NCBI RefSeq assembly: GCF_042683685.1
Contig: NZ_JBHUOP010000002.1
Span: forward strand, 1-64,000
Origin: Timonella corticicola
GTDB taxonomy: Bacteria > Actinomycetota > Actinomycetes > Actinomycetales > Cellulomonadaceae
DNA length: 64,000 nt
Direction of reading: 5' to 3'
Each line of letters begins with the position of its first letter. Within the stretch, counting starts at the first letter, position 1. A program made the position numbers and the translations under genes. Below the pieces are notes generated by a model. That model was not told where the DNA came from. It saw nothing but the letters and a program-made list of their open reading frames with translations, and searched no databases. Below are positions 35,474 to 43,840 of this stretch, piece by piece.

Positions 35474-37003
35474 ATGCAAGAAATCCTGACCCCAACCCAC
35501 ACGCCCGCCACAGCGGGCAAGCGAGAATGGCTCGCACTTTCGATCCTTATCCTGGCAGTCACCCTGCTCGCGATCGACGGGACCGTGCTGTACATGGCCG
35601 TGCCATCCCTGATCGCAGACCTATCCCCCACCGCAACGCAACTGCTGTGGATCGGTGACATCTACTCGTTCGTGCTTGCAGGCCTGCTCATCACGATGGG
35701 TAACGTGGCGGACAAATACGGCCGTAAGAAGATCCTGCTGCTCGGAAGCGCCGCGTTCGGTCTCGCATCGCTGCTTGCCGCCTTCGCAACCACGCCAGCA
35801 ATGCTCATCGCCGCTCGCGCACTCCTCGGCCTCGCAGGGGCGACCATCATGCCGTCAACGCTGTCGATCATTCGCAACCTCTTCCACGATCCAATACAGC
35901 GCACCCGCGCAATCGCGATCTGGTCTGCGGGCGCAACCGCCGGTGGCGCACTTGGACCACTCGTCGGCGGCGCGCTACTGGAACGCTTCTGGTGGGGATC
36001 GGTGTTCGTCATCAACATTCCGATCATGCTGATCATCCTGATCGGCGGCTTCTTCCTCCTACCGGAATCGCGCAACCCGTCCGGCCAGCGCATCGACCTG
36101 CTGTCTTCGATGCTGTCGATCGCGATGATCGTGCCAGTCGTGTACTCGATTAAAGGCATCGTCTCCAGCTCCCATATCGCCACGATTATGGGCGGCCTGG
36201 TGATTGGTGCCATTGCCGCCGTGCTGTTCGTGCGCCGTCAACGGAACCTTGCCGTGCCGATGATCGACATCTCCCTGTTCAAGATTCCCTCCTTCCTCGG
36301 CGCGGTGCTCTCGAACACGATCGCGATCTTCGCGTTCATCGGCCTGCTCTACTTCTTCTCGCAGTACCTGCAGATCGTGCGCGGATACAGCCCCTTCACG
36401 GCAGGGTTGGCTGAGCTGCCATCGACCATCGCCTCGATTCTCGCGATGCTCGTCATCGGTTTCGCTTTACGACGATTCGGTCGCGGCCGCGCCATCGGGC
36501 TCGGCCTGGGTCTCGGTGCGGTTGCGCTCGTGACGCTGGCCGCCACCGAACAGGTCCCGTCCTATTGGGGACTGGGAATCGCCCTTGCACTCATGGGCCT
36601 CGGGATCGGCGTGGCCTCCGCCCTGTCAACGGATGCGGTAGTCGCTGCGGCGCCGCGCGAACGTGCAGGAGCCGCGTCCTCCATCGCTGAGACAGCCTAC
36701 GAACTTGGCGTCGCCCTGGGCATCGCCGTCCTCGGTTCGATCCAGACCGCACTGTACCGTGCGTCCCTGGAACTACCCACAGGGACTCCCGAGGGCGATC
36801 GGGTATGGCTCGAAGAGTCGCTTGCGAGTGCCCTCAGCCACATCGACTCGCCGCAATTGCTCGATCTTGCAAAGGAGGCCTTCGCTCACGGCATGGTGCT
36901 GACCGCACTCATCGCTGCCGGGCTATTGTTCATTGCAGCAGTCATTGCGTGGCGGATCATCCCGTCCGGTCCAGAAACCATGGAGCACACTCATGAACAC
37001 TGA
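35474..37003 (+). CDS. MFS multidrug efflux pump (DHA2, 14-TM, QacA/LfrA-like)
   Basis: About 509 aa with 14 hydrophobic segments. N-terminal motif C/D1-like LAIDGTVLYMAVPSL, loop motif GNVADKYGRKK and the antiporter motif around GATAGGALGPLVGGAL are clear. It should expel cationic or lipophilic drugs using the proton gradient. ATGs at 35465 and 35474 both fit; the frame also opens at a TTG at 35453, inside the second operator half, which is unlikely as start. The stop overlaps the TetR gene by 11 bases. Confidence 0.9.
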   Translation: MQEILTPTHTPATAGKREWLALSILILAVTLLAIDGTVLYMAVPSLIADLSPTATQLLWIGDIYSFVLAGLLITMGNVADKYGRKKILLLGSAAFGLASLLAAFATTPAMLIAARALLGLAGATIMPSTLSIIRNLFHDPIQRTRAIAIWSAGATAGGALGPLVGGALLERFWWGSVFVINIPIMLIILIGGFFLLPESRNPSGQRIDLLSSMLSIAMIVPVVYSIKGIVSSSHIATIMGGLVIGAIAAVLFVRRQRNLAVPMIDISLFKIPSFLGAVLSNTIAIFAFIGLLYFFSQYLQIVRGYSPFTAGLAELPSTIASILAMLVIGFALRRFGRGRAIGLGLGLGAVALVTLAATEQVPSYWGLGIALALMGLGIGVASALSTDAVVAAAPRERAGAASSIAETAYELGVALGIAVLGSIQTALYRASLELPTGTPEGDRVWLEESLASALSHIDSPQLLDLAKEAFAHGMVLTALIAAGLLFIAAVIAWRIIPSGPETMEHTHEH

Positions 37004-37637
37004 TATCCCGGAGGAAGCGAACACCAGTGCCAAGCGGGCCAGATTAGCAAAGCACGGGAGCGAGCAGCGGTCCATGCAAGATGGCGAGAGGATATCTGGA
37101 CGGGACAAAGAACGCACTCGGGCTGCAATCCTCGAGGCCGCGGAGACACTGTTCCTACAGCGTGGAAGCTCCGTGTCCATCGCGGAGATAGCCCGCACAG
37201 CAGGGGTGTCCAAGAGCGGACTCCTCCATCATTTTCCCTCCAAGGAACGACTCATCGAGGATCTGATCGAGAACGCCCTCGAACAGTACACCCAGGTGAT
37301 CCACGCGCACCTCGATCTCTCGGAGAACCGCCCAGGAAAGATGTTACGCGCCTACGTTCGGGCACTGACAAGCGGGAAGAACCGGGCCACGACGCTTCTG
37401 TCGCACTCGGGCCTGCTCGCAAAGATGGACCATACGGACCGGACCATGGAACTAGCCGAGCGTGACGCTCAGCGCTGGCGAGAGGTCTTCGCGGCGGATG
37501 GCATTCCGCTGGGAAAAATGGCCGTTGTGCGCGGCGCTGCCGAATCGTTCGCAGTCGATGCCGAGTCCCCCTGGCTGACCGAGGAGGAATGGAAAGCCGG
37601 GCGGGAGTACCTGCTCTCGCTTGCCGAGCCGGACTGA
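36993..37637 (+). CDS. TetR-family repressor of the efflux pump
   Basis: 214 aa from the ATG at 36993, which lies inside the end of the MFS gene (11-base overlap). After about 35 polar residues comes the TetR helix-turn-helix (VSIAEIARTAGVSKSGLLHHF, in parts), then a helical ligand-binding domain. Because the repressor is second in the operon behind the palindromes at 35423-35459, it should repress both its own gene and the pump until a drug binds. Confidence 0.9.
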   Translation: MNTDIPEEANTSAKRARLAKHGSEQRSMQDGERISGRDKERTRAAILEAAETLFLQRGSSVSIAEIARTAGVSKSGLLHHFPSKERLIEDLIENALEQYTQVIHAHLDLSENRPGKMLRAYVRALTSGKNRATTLLSHSGLLAKMDHTDRTMELAERDAQRWREVFAADGIPLGKMAVVRGAAESFAVDAESPWLTEEEWKAGREYLLSLAEPD

Positions 37638-37772
37638 GTTCTGATTCTTCGAGTTCTTTCCGCCGCTTCCAGCCAGATGGTGATTTTCCGTGGTCAGGAC
37701 CGTACTGGCCTAATCGTCGCCAATCAGATGAATGATGAGTTGTCTGCAATGTGACCAGCAAGGATATTGATT

Positions 37773-37833
37773 TCTACTATTTGGTAGAGTTAGATCTACA
37801 AAATAGTAGAATCTATATCTACTGTTTGGTAGA
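37773..37833. promoter_or_regulatory. Triple palindromic operator TCTAC-N6-GTAGA
   Basis: Three copies at 37773-37788, 37795-37810 and 37818-37833, start-to-start spacing 22 and 23 bases (about two helical turns each). All arms are exact. The next gene begins 46 bases after the last site. This is the pattern of an autoregulated toxin-antitoxin or repressor promoter. Confidence 0.75.
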
Positions 37834-37878
37834 ATTTATCCTTGACTTGGTCTTTTATGCCGAATGCGAGGCTTGCAG

Positions 37879-38511
37879 ATGCTGGATAACGTTGTCGTGC
37901 TTCGTGCCCTCGTAGACCAGGCCCTGGACGGCAAGAACTCCTGGCAGAACGCTGCAGAGTTGGCGCACTGCGCGCAGGTCGGCGAGAAGAACACCTACAA
38001 GGCACTGCAACACCCAACAGCCATCGGCGCCATACGTCGTCACCCGCGTGGTGGATTCGATGTAACGGATACCGAGCGACTACTCATGCTGTTTGCCGCT
38101 CGCCGCACCCTCAAGGAAGCAAAGATCACGAGTTTCCACAAAGCACTAAGCGTTTTGAAAGATGCACCCGTCTATGCGATCGGTGGTAGCCGGGCCGCCG
38201 CCTTCCACCTCACCGGTTCCGAGGCCCCGACAGAGCACGCCATGGCGATCCTCTATGTACCTGAAGGCTACAACCTGAAAAGCCTTCCGACAAGCACAAA
38301 CACCCGTGTTTCGGGTTCTCATAACGCACTGATCATCACCTCAAAACCACGCGATTTCGAGGCTTGGCGCAACGGATACACCAGCAAGGCTCAAACATTC
38401 TCGGACCTCTTCGCCCAACCCAGTCCGCAGGCTCGTGCATTCCAGCATGCACTGTGGAACGAATGGTTCAACTCCACTGCACCCATCGAACCTCCACGGA
38501 CCACTAAGTAA
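37879..38511 (+). CDS. Unrecognised protein with N-terminal HTH-like segment
   Basis: 210 aa from the ATG at 37879 (GCGAGG 6 bases upstream; an ATG at 37864 is in frame). Residues about 20-70 look like a helix-turn-helix/winged-helix region (AELAHCAQVGEKNTYKALQH, RHPRGGFDVTDTERL). The rest (YAIGGSRAAAFHLTGSEA, GSHNALIITSKPRDFEAW) is of no family I know, though the layout recalls AbiEi-type type IV antitoxins. No nucleotidyltransferase partner follows. It lies behind three palindromes and directly upstream of hipBA. It is probably an autoregulator. Confidence 0.6.
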   Translation: MLDNVVVLRALVDQALDGKNSWQNAAELAHCAQVGEKNTYKALQHPTAIGAIRRHPRGGFDVTDTERLLMLFAARRTLKEAKITSFHKALSVLKDAPVYAIGGSRAAAFHLTGSEAPTEHAMAILYVPEGYNLKSLPTSTNTRVSGSHNALIITSKPRDFEAWRNGYTSKAQTFSDLFAQPSPQARAFQHALWNEWFNSTAPIEPPRTTK

Positions 38512-38550
38512 CCTGCGGCTTTGAAGCGGTTCGGCATCACCGCAACCTCC

Positions 38551-38651
38551 ATGTTAAAAATTTCTAACATCGGGCGAATGTTTCATTTATAGAACATTGA
38601 TGCTATGTTATAGATATTTGACATAACAACGATGTCAACATTTTCGAACAT
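38551..38651. promoter_or_regulatory. Four hipBA operators ATGTT-N10-AACAT at exact 27-bp spacing
   Basis: Sites start at 38551, 38578, 38605 and 38632. The first two are exact (ATGTT-N10-AACAT), the third ends GACAT and the fourth begins ATGTC. Four palindromic operators in front of hipBA are also known in E. coli, though with another sequence. Here the last site ends 24 bases before the hipB start, so bound repressor would cover the promoter. Confidence 0.8.
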
Positions 38652-38674
38652 TGCCCAGGGAGGTGAGGTAAGAA

Positions 38675-39211
38675 ATGAGGATTCAGACACCAGCCGACCT
38701 CGCCCGGACTGTGAAAACTCAGCGACAAGCACAAGACCTCACTCAACAGGAAGTCGCAGACGCCGTCGGCATCACACGACAGTCACTAGCTCGGATTGAA
38801 CGCGGTCACGGCGGGACATCATTCGACACTATCCTGCGTATCCTCGAAAAATTAGGGGTTCAACTCGAAGCAACTCCGCAAGAAAGCAGAGGCACCATTA
38901 CTGCGGCGTCAGGCCACAATAGTGACACTCTTCGCGAGGTGGCAGATGCTCTCCGTCCGCTCAACCGCGCATCGATCGCCCCTCACATCGACACCTCCAA
39001 GCTTGTGCCCAGCGTAAACCTCAGGGTAGGCGATCTGACCCGTCAGCTTCGCGAACTAGCAGAGTTCGATACAACTGTGATCAGCGGGAAGACAACACGT
39101 CGAGCCCTCCTCGACTCCGTAATCGAAGCCAGCGATCCAGATCGAATCGATTCTGTTTCCGGCCGCAAGGATCATTCCGAGGAGAAGTCAGGTGAGATAG
39201 CCAATGACTAA
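38675..39211 (+). CDS. hipB: HipB-like XRE antitoxin/repressor
   Basis: 178 aa, longer than E. coli HipB (88 aa). Residues about 5-60 are an XRE/Cro helix-turn-helix (LTQQEVADAVGITRQSLARI, GTSFDTILRILEKLG). The additional 110 residues are polar and of no recognised fold, perhaps a toxin-binding tail. GGGAGGTGAGG precedes the ATG. It overlaps hipA by eight bases. It should repress its own operon by binding the four ATGTT-N10-AACAT sites and neutralise HipA. Confidence 0.88.
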   Translation: MRIQTPADLARTVKTQRQAQDLTQQEVADAVGITRQSLARIERGHGGTSFDTILRILEKLGVQLEATPQESRGTITAASGHNSDTLREVADALRPLNRASIAPHIDTSKLVPSVNLRVGDLTRQLRELAEFDTTVISGKTTRRALLDSVIEASDPDRIDSVSGRKDHSEEKSGEIAND

Positions 39212-40508
39212 CGCACTCGACGTCTACCTGTACGGCGGTCACGTTGCAACGATTTCACGGAAGGGTGAGAACCTGCAGTTGCGCTACCTGCCGGACTACG
39301 TCGCGAGCGAACAACCCGTACCAATCTCGGTGCAACTCCCCGTCGTTGCCGGCGTGTCTTCCAGTGAAACAATCAAACGCTTCCTTGAAAACCTCCTCCC
39401 CGACCGACCCGACGTCAAAGCGCGCTGGGCCAAGGAAGCCAAACTCAGCAATGACAGCGCTTTTGATCTGCTCTCCATATATGGTGCAGATGTTGCCGGT
39501 GCACTCGAATTCTACCCAGCAGGCTCAACACCGCGGACAGGGACTGACCTGCGCCCGGTAGACGAGTTCGCAATCGCTGCCCGCATCCGTCAGATTCGGA
39601 CCGACGACTCTGATTGGCTTGAACGCTACGCAGTCGAAGAAGGGTTCTCGCTCGGCGGAGCACAAGGAAAATTTGCTCTCACGTGGCTAGAGGATCAGTG
39701 GTTCGAACCAACAGGGCAGCACCCATCCACGCACATCTTCAAACCGGGAGTTCACACACTCGACGGTTCAGACATCACAGAGCACATCACCATGCAGGTG
39801 GCCCGCAAGCTGGGGTTATCTGTAGCAAATACGGAAATCGGCTTATTTGCCGGTGAACATGTGCTCATCGTTGAACGCTTTGACCGTCTTCTTGTGAATG
39901 GCAACTATGTGCGGCTGCACCAAGAAGACCTCGCGCAAGCCACCGGCACCTCATACCTCAATAAGTACGAGCGAGACGCAGGCCCCAACTACCGTCGCAT
40001 CTTCGAAGTTTTTGACCGTAGTCTGGCACCTACCCAGGCTCAACTAGCGAAGCAGCGCTTCGCGCAGTGCCTTGTCTTCTCGTGGATTATCGGGCACAAC
40101 GATGGCCACTCCAAGAACTACTCACTCACCCATACCCCCGAGTACTCTTCTCTGTCCCCGTTCTACGACCTCAATACCGCCCTCCCGTTCGAACTGCCCG
40201 AACTGGTTCGGGCAAAGGACTATCACGCCTACGACGGAGTAAAACTTGCCTTCACAGTGGATGACGCAACCACAATCGGCGAATTCGGGACTCAGAGCCT
40301 TCGCGCCCTAGAACGAGACGCCAACCTCTCCCCCGGCGAGCTTGACGATTTTGCGTTCCATATTGCATTGAACCTACAGACCTGTGTGAATAGCACCATT
40401 GACGCTCTCCCGGAAGCGCTTCAGTCGATCCAAGCAGTACAACTATTTCCGTACGCGACCTACACCCAAACACTGCGGGTACGAGACCTGCTCAGTTCGA
40501 GGCTGTAA
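39204..40508 (+). CDS. hipA: HipA-type serine/threonine kinase toxin
   Basis: 434 aa full-length HipA: N-subdomain 1 (DVYLYGGHVATISRKG), the P-loop-like ejection motif FSLGGAQGKFAL with Ser at about 149 (equivalent to the autophosphorylated Ser150 of E. coli), catalytic Asp300 in HNDGHSKN and the Mg-binding Asp322 in YDLNTALPF. All catalytic residues are present, so the toxin should be active. Known HipA phosphorylates glutamyl-tRNA synthetase; the target here is not known. Coupled to hipB by an eight-base overlap. Confidence 0.92.
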   Translation: MTNALDVYLYGGHVATISRKGENLQLRYLPDYVASEQPVPISVQLPVVAGVSSSETIKRFLENLLPDRPDVKARWAKEAKLSNDSAFDLLSIYGADVAGALEFYPAGSTPRTGTDLRPVDEFAIAARIRQIRTDDSDWLERYAVEEGFSLGGAQGKFALTWLEDQWFEPTGQHPSTHIFKPGVHTLDGSDITEHITMQVARKLGLSVANTEIGLFAGEHVLIVERFDRLLVNGNYVRLHQEDLAQATGTSYLNKYERDAGPNYRRIFEVFDRSLAPTQAQLAKQRFAQCLVFSWIIGHNDGHSKNYSLTHTPEYSSLSPFYDLNTALPFELPELVRAKDYHAYDGVKLAFTVDDATTIGEFGTQSLRALERDANLSPGELDDFAFHIALNLQTCVNSTIDALPEALQSIQAVQLFPYATYTQTLRVRDLLSSRL

Positions 40509-40511
40509 ATA

Positions 40512-40528
40512 CACGCGCTCAGCGCGTG
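40512..40528. terminator. Short hairpin after hipA
   Basis: Perfect eight-base stem CACGCGCT / AGCGCGTG with a one-base centre, directly after the hipA stop. No U-run, so only a weak candidate. Confidence 0.4.
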
Positions 40529-40595
40529 CCCGACTGCCGCCCCACCCAACCCGGGTGTTGCTGACCCACTGCCCTGCTCGTCGGAAATTTATCTG

Positions 40596-40656
40596 TTGCG
40601 CCTGCGCCCACCCTTCCCTAACGTCGTTTACACACAGCGAGAGCAACCGCTCTCGC
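40596..40656 (+). promoter_or_regulatory. Promoter and leader hairpin of alpha/beta hydrolase gene
   Basis: TTGCGC (40596-40601), 17-base spacer, TAACGT (40619-40624). Just downstream the leader carries an eight-base hairpin GCGAGAGC-aacc-GCTCTCGC (40637-40656), ending 20 bases before the ATG. Confidence 0.5.
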
Positions 40657-40676
40657 CCAAACGAAGGGGACGCCGC

Positions 40677-41504
40677 ATGTCATACATCACCGTCGGCCAA
40701 GAGAACTCAACACCCATCGAGCTCTATTACGAGGATCACGGAAGCGGACAAGCAGTGCTGCTCATTCACGGTTACCCGCTCGACGGCAGTTCATGGGAGC
40801 GCCAGACTCGGGAACTGATCGACCTCGGCTACCGTGTCATCACCTACGACCGCCGCGGATTTGGCCGCTCAAGCAAAGTCACCACGGGGTACGACTACGA
40901 CACGTTCGCTTCAGACCTGAAGATCGTGCTCGAGACCCTCGACCTCAACAACGTGATACTCGTGGGGTTCTCAATGGGTACGGGAGAACTTGCCCGATAC
41001 ACAGCAAAGTACGGATCTGACCGCGTTGCGAAGTACGCGTTCCTTGGCTCACTCGAACCAGGAATGCTCGGCCAAGGACAGCCGCAGGAACAATTCGACG
41101 ACATCGCAGCCACCGCCAAAGCCGACCGGTTTGCCTGGTTCACCAACTTCTTCAAGGACTTCTATAACCTGGACGAGAACCTCGGCTCACGCATCAGCCA
41201 AGAGGTTGTCACCGCAAACTGGAACACGGCCGTTCTCAGCGCGCCGGTTGCAGCCTACGCGGTGGTTCCAACGTGGATTGAGGACTTTACGGCAGACGTC
41301 GCCGCCGTGCGCGTCAGCGGAAAGCCCGCACTCATCGTGCACGGAACCGCAGACAATATCCTGCCCATCGACGCGACTGGCCGCCCGTTTCATGAAGCGT
41401 TCCCAGAAGCGGAGTACGTCGAGATCGACGGTGCACCGCACGGCATGCTGTGGACGCACGCCGACGAAGTGAACGCTGCGTTGCTGCCTTTTATCCTGAA
41501 ATAG
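40677..41504 (+). CDS. Alpha/beta hydrolase (non-haem haloperoxidase/arylesterase-like)
   Basis: 275 aa. LLIHGYPLDGSSW oxyanion loop, YDRRGFGRSS, nucleophile elbow VGFSMGTGE (Ser), acid in IVHGTADNILP and histidine in APHGMLWTH. The order and spacing match bacterial non-haem chloroperoxidases/arylesterases. The start is the ATG at 40677 with AAGGGG 6 bases upstream; the frame opens at 40596 inside the promoter. It lies between hipBA and the PIN-toxin cassette, an accessory location; no regulator adjoins. Confidence 0.88.
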   Translation: MSYITVGQENSTPIELYYEDHGSGQAVLLIHGYPLDGSSWERQTRELIDLGYRVITYDRRGFGRSSKVTTGYDYDTFASDLKIVLETLDLNNVILVGFSMGTGELARYTAKYGSDRVAKYAFLGSLEPGMLGQGQPQEQFDDIAATAKADRFAWFTNFFKDFYNLDENLGSRISQEVVTANWNTAVLSAPVAAYAVVPTWIEDFTADVAAVRVSGKPALIVHGTADNILPIDATGRPFHEAFPEAEYVEIDGAPHGMLWTHADEVNAALLPFILK

Positions 41505-41530
41505 GTTAGTTGGTGCTGGCGCGCTGACGC

Positions 41531-41731
41531 TCAGAGCGTTCTGGGTGGCGGGATCGCAATGTCGAGCACATCGGGAATCTCGTTTGTCAGATCGTAGTGC
41601 GCTAGCGTCGTGATCAAGCACATGGTCGTTTCAGGCCGACGCGTGACCGCTTCTGGTTGATCCCAATCGGCTGCGGGTGCATCGGCCGGTATGTAATTGC
41701 CCCACGCGCTGCGGTAACCCTCATAGTTCCG
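41531..41731 (-). pseudogene. Remnant of a protein-coding gene (C-terminal about 66 codons)
   Basis: The minus strand reads a natural-looking C-terminus (NYEGYRSAWGNYIPAD, then WDQPEAV and LAHYDLTNEIPDVLDI) to a TGA at 41531-41533. It has no start codon and is closed upstream by a TAG at 41732-41734. It probably is the 3' end of a truncated gene. The end pattern could be that of a carboxylesterase, but I cannot name it with certainty. Confidence 0.45.
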
Positions 41732-41816
41732 CTAATCTACATGCCCCAGAACAGCGAGAGGGGCCAACATCGTGACTAAGCCCGCGAGCGTACGTGCCGC
41801 TTCGTACACGCTTCTT

Positions 41817-41872
41817 ATTGCCGACGCTCCCCCACCTTCACTCCGCACCTCACCTCGGGCGGTCCCCGCCCC
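41817..41872. repeat. Intercassette repeat B, copy 1
   Basis: Core ATTGCCGACG then C/A-rich CCCCCACC...CCGCACCTCACC and CGGGCGG. Related to 43172-43237, 43841-43889 and 44232-44298. It lies just after the stop of the PIN-toxin gene. Confidence 0.55.
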
Positions 41873-41893
41873 ACTTAGAACTCTTAGGTCCCT

Positions 41894-42466
41894 TCAGTCA
41901 GATCGCGCAATCTGTTCACGAATTTTCTCAGCGAAACGTGGCGCACCGCTACGGCTGAGTCGCTCAAGGAGCACCTGAACATCGACTGGTGGGTTGATCA
42001 TCGCGGCTGATTGTTCCTCGATGACGCCGAGAGCAGCATCGGGTGCTAGGTCGAATTGATCAAGCAAGAATTCATCAAGTTTCAGTGCAATCAAACCTAG
42101 TGGCTCAAGCACTTCTGCCGGAAAATCATCAGTATTCTCGGTGACGATTGCATCAGCACGACCTACGAGCGCGGCAGCAACGACATGTCGATCATTTTCA
42201 TCCGGTAAGCGAATGCTCGCTACTAATGGCTCCCACCCAGTAACCATCGCATCTTCAAACGAAAGACTCATCGAGCGGAAGCGACTTCGGAACCTATTAG
42301 AGTCGATGTCTGGGTGTATCCGCCCAAGCGCGCGTTGCGCCTCGTCAAATACCTCTTCAGACCAGAGCGGCCGGAAAGCTCCGGCACCAGCCATCCGGAG
42401 GAGAGTGTCACAGGTGGTGATTGGGACAAGAACACACGCATCAAGGAACGCTGCGAATCGGGCCAT
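41894..42466 (-). CDS. PIN-domain toxin (VapC-like)
   Basis: 190 aa ribonuclease-type PIN domain. Acidic residues are where expected: D9 in AAFLDACVL, E37/E38 in LWSEEVFDEAQ, D89 and D92 in LPDENDRHVVAAAL, and D113 in VTENTDDFP. A helical C-terminal extension of about 55 residues follows. It begins three bases after the antitoxin gene stop. VapC-type toxins usually cut tRNA or rRNA; the target here is unknown. The order antitoxin then toxin is as in most such pairs. Confidence 0.85.
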   Translation of the reverse strand: MARFAAFLDACVLVPITTCDTLLRMAGAGAFRPLWSEEVFDEAQRALGRIHPDIDSNRFRSRFRSMSLSFEDAMVTGWEPLVASIRLPDENDRHVVAAALVGRADAIVTENTDDFPAEVLEPLGLIALKLDEFLLDQFDLAPDAALGVIEEQSAAMINPPVDVQVLLERLSRSGAPRFAEKIREQIARSD

Positions 42467-42469
42467 TGT

Positions 42470-42976
42470 TCAGTTTTTCCGAGCCTCCGCGAGAACTTCT
42501 TTATACGTGTCTGCGTCAACGTCGTAAAGACCGTCTTCTACGGCTTGGCGGGTCATCTCGTCAAGCCGGCTTCGGCGTTCAGCGTTCTTCCGCTCGCGGT
42601 AAGCAAGAACGTCATGCAATCGAAGTCGCCGATGACGCGAGTCTCCAAGTCGTTCAAATGCCAGTTCATGTTCATCGAGCAACCGGATGAGGGTATTACG
42701 GCTCACGCCGAGCAGATCAGCAGCTTGTTGGGTGGTGAGCCGCCGATCAACTGGCTCGATACTCACGGACGCTCCTCGTTCCATCGCGGAAACAACTTGG
42801 CGCAACACTTCATAAGCTTGCATTGGAAGCGGAATCTGCTCACCGTCAGGACCTAGTAACAGCGCTGGTGATTCGTGGTTCTCTAGGAAACGAGCAAGTT
42901 CCAGCATCTCGCGGAGGTCCTGCGGCGGCTCCACGAGGTGGGATACGTTTTGTGGGCGTGCAACAGTTGAAGCCAT
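42470..42976 (-). CDS. Excisionase/MerR-type HTH antitoxin of PIN toxin
   Basis: 168 aa. The centre holds an excisionase-type DNA-binding domain (LTTQQAADLLGVSRNTLIRL, GDSRHRRLRLHDVLAYRE). The C-terminal about 45 residues are charged and helical and probably wrap the toxin. The ATG at 42974-42976 is preferred; a TTG at 43054 would add 26 residues and would start inside the palindrome at 43049-43064. It likely represses its own promoter. Confidence 0.82.
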   Translation of the reverse strand: MASTVARPQNVSHLVEPPQDLREMLELARFLENHESPALLLGPDGEQIPLPMQAYEVLRQVVSAMERGASVSIEPVDRRLTTQQAADLLGVSRNTLIRLLDEHELAFERLGDSRHRRLRLHDVLAYRERKNAERRSRLDEMTRQAVEDGLYDVDADTYKEVLAEARKN

Positions 42977-43048
42977 GCCCTCATTATCATCAAATTCATT
43001 CAAATCGTCCACAACGTCCAAAACGTGCAGTCTAGAATCCCGTCCTTT

Positions 43049-43064
43049 GGCCAATTTATTGGCC
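43049..43064. promoter_or_regulatory. Palindrome upstream of antitoxin gene
   Basis: GGCCAA-TTTA-TTGGCC, a perfect six-base-arm palindrome about 75 bases before the antitoxin ATG and a fair candidate for its operator. Confidence 0.4.
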
Positions 43065-43171
43065 CCATTGCGAGCGCCGGTCTCGCCTCAGGCAGCCCTC
43101 ACCACAAACAACCGCCTCAAAGCTCACGCACCCGTGCCACACCTCGTTCCGTGCCGTCCAGCACGCCCCTT

Positions 43172-43237
43172 ATTGCCGACGACCACCCCACCTCCGCCCC
43201 ACACCTCACCCCGGGTAGACGGCGAGTCCCGCGCGCT
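43172..43237. repeat. Intercassette repeat B, copy 2
   Basis: ATTGCCGACGACCACC, CGCCCCACACCTCACC, CCGGG, ACGGCGAG and GCGCGCT blocks, closely matching copy 4 at 44232-44298. It lies just past the stop of the PH-domain gene. The rest of 43065-43306 is non-coding. Confidence 0.65.
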
Positions 43238-43306
43238 ACGGGCCAATTGTTTCCGCGAAAGCTACTCCTGAGCCCGCTACCTTTAGCAGAACTACACAGC
43301 AGAACC

Positions 43307-43681
43307 TCAGTGCGACCCAAGCACAGCCCACGCGATCAGGCTATCGATGCGGCGCACGTCAGCACCCTTTCCAAGTCTGACCTTGATGTGCCCCGCGCGC
43401 GTCCATAGTTCGATCTCCGCATCGCGATCAAGAATCCCTCCCGCGTTCTCTGAGGACCACATGTTTATCGCACTGTATGGGAGCGAGTAAATCTCAACTT
43501 TCTTTCCGGTGATCCCTTGTGCATCACGTACGATCAGTCGCTTCGTGGTGAATGTTGCAGAATCCCTGAATGTCTTGAATGCAGCTACCGCTTGCTCTCC
43601 CTGGACGAGCAGATGCGCAATGTCATTCGGGATTGGAATTTCGTTCTGTAATGTCCACGCAAGAATTGGGGCGGTTTCCAT
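43307..43681 (-). CDS. PH-domain (bPH) protein
   Basis: 124 aa, matching the layout of bacterial pleckstrin-homology domain proteins: an N-terminal helix (GEQAVAAFKTFRDSATFT), TTKRLIVRDAQGITGKKVE, IYSLPYSAINMWSSENAG and LWTRAGHIKVRLGKGADV, then a final helix. AGAGGAG precedes the ATG. Function unknown. It stands as a single-gene cassette between two repeat B copies; a run of nine G lies 22 bases before the start. Confidence 0.78.
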   Translation of the reverse strand: METAPILAWTLQNEIPIPNDIAHLLVQGEQAVAAFKTFRDSATFTTKRLIVRDAQGITGKKVEIYSLPYSAINMWSSENAGGILDRDAEIELWTRAGHIKVRLGKGADVRRIDSLIAWAVLGSH

Positions 43682-43702
43682 GAGTAGTCTCCTCTGATAT
43701 TT

Positions 43703-43711
43703 GGGGGGGGG
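43703..43711. repeat. G9 homopolymer tract in leader of PH-domain gene
   Basis: Nine consecutive G on the plus strand (C9 on the coding strand), 22-30 bases upstream of the PH-domain ATG, where its length could change promoter or leader spacing. Confidence 0.8.
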
Positions 43712-43840
43712 TTACCTCTGTCGATATCATGTCACCTCAATGAGCTGGATACTACCCGTGAGGCTCAGGGCGCTTGGCTTGCTCCCACCGTCCACCACCC
43801 CTGAAAGCTGTAGGGGCTACCAGCAAGCAGCCTGCCCCTG

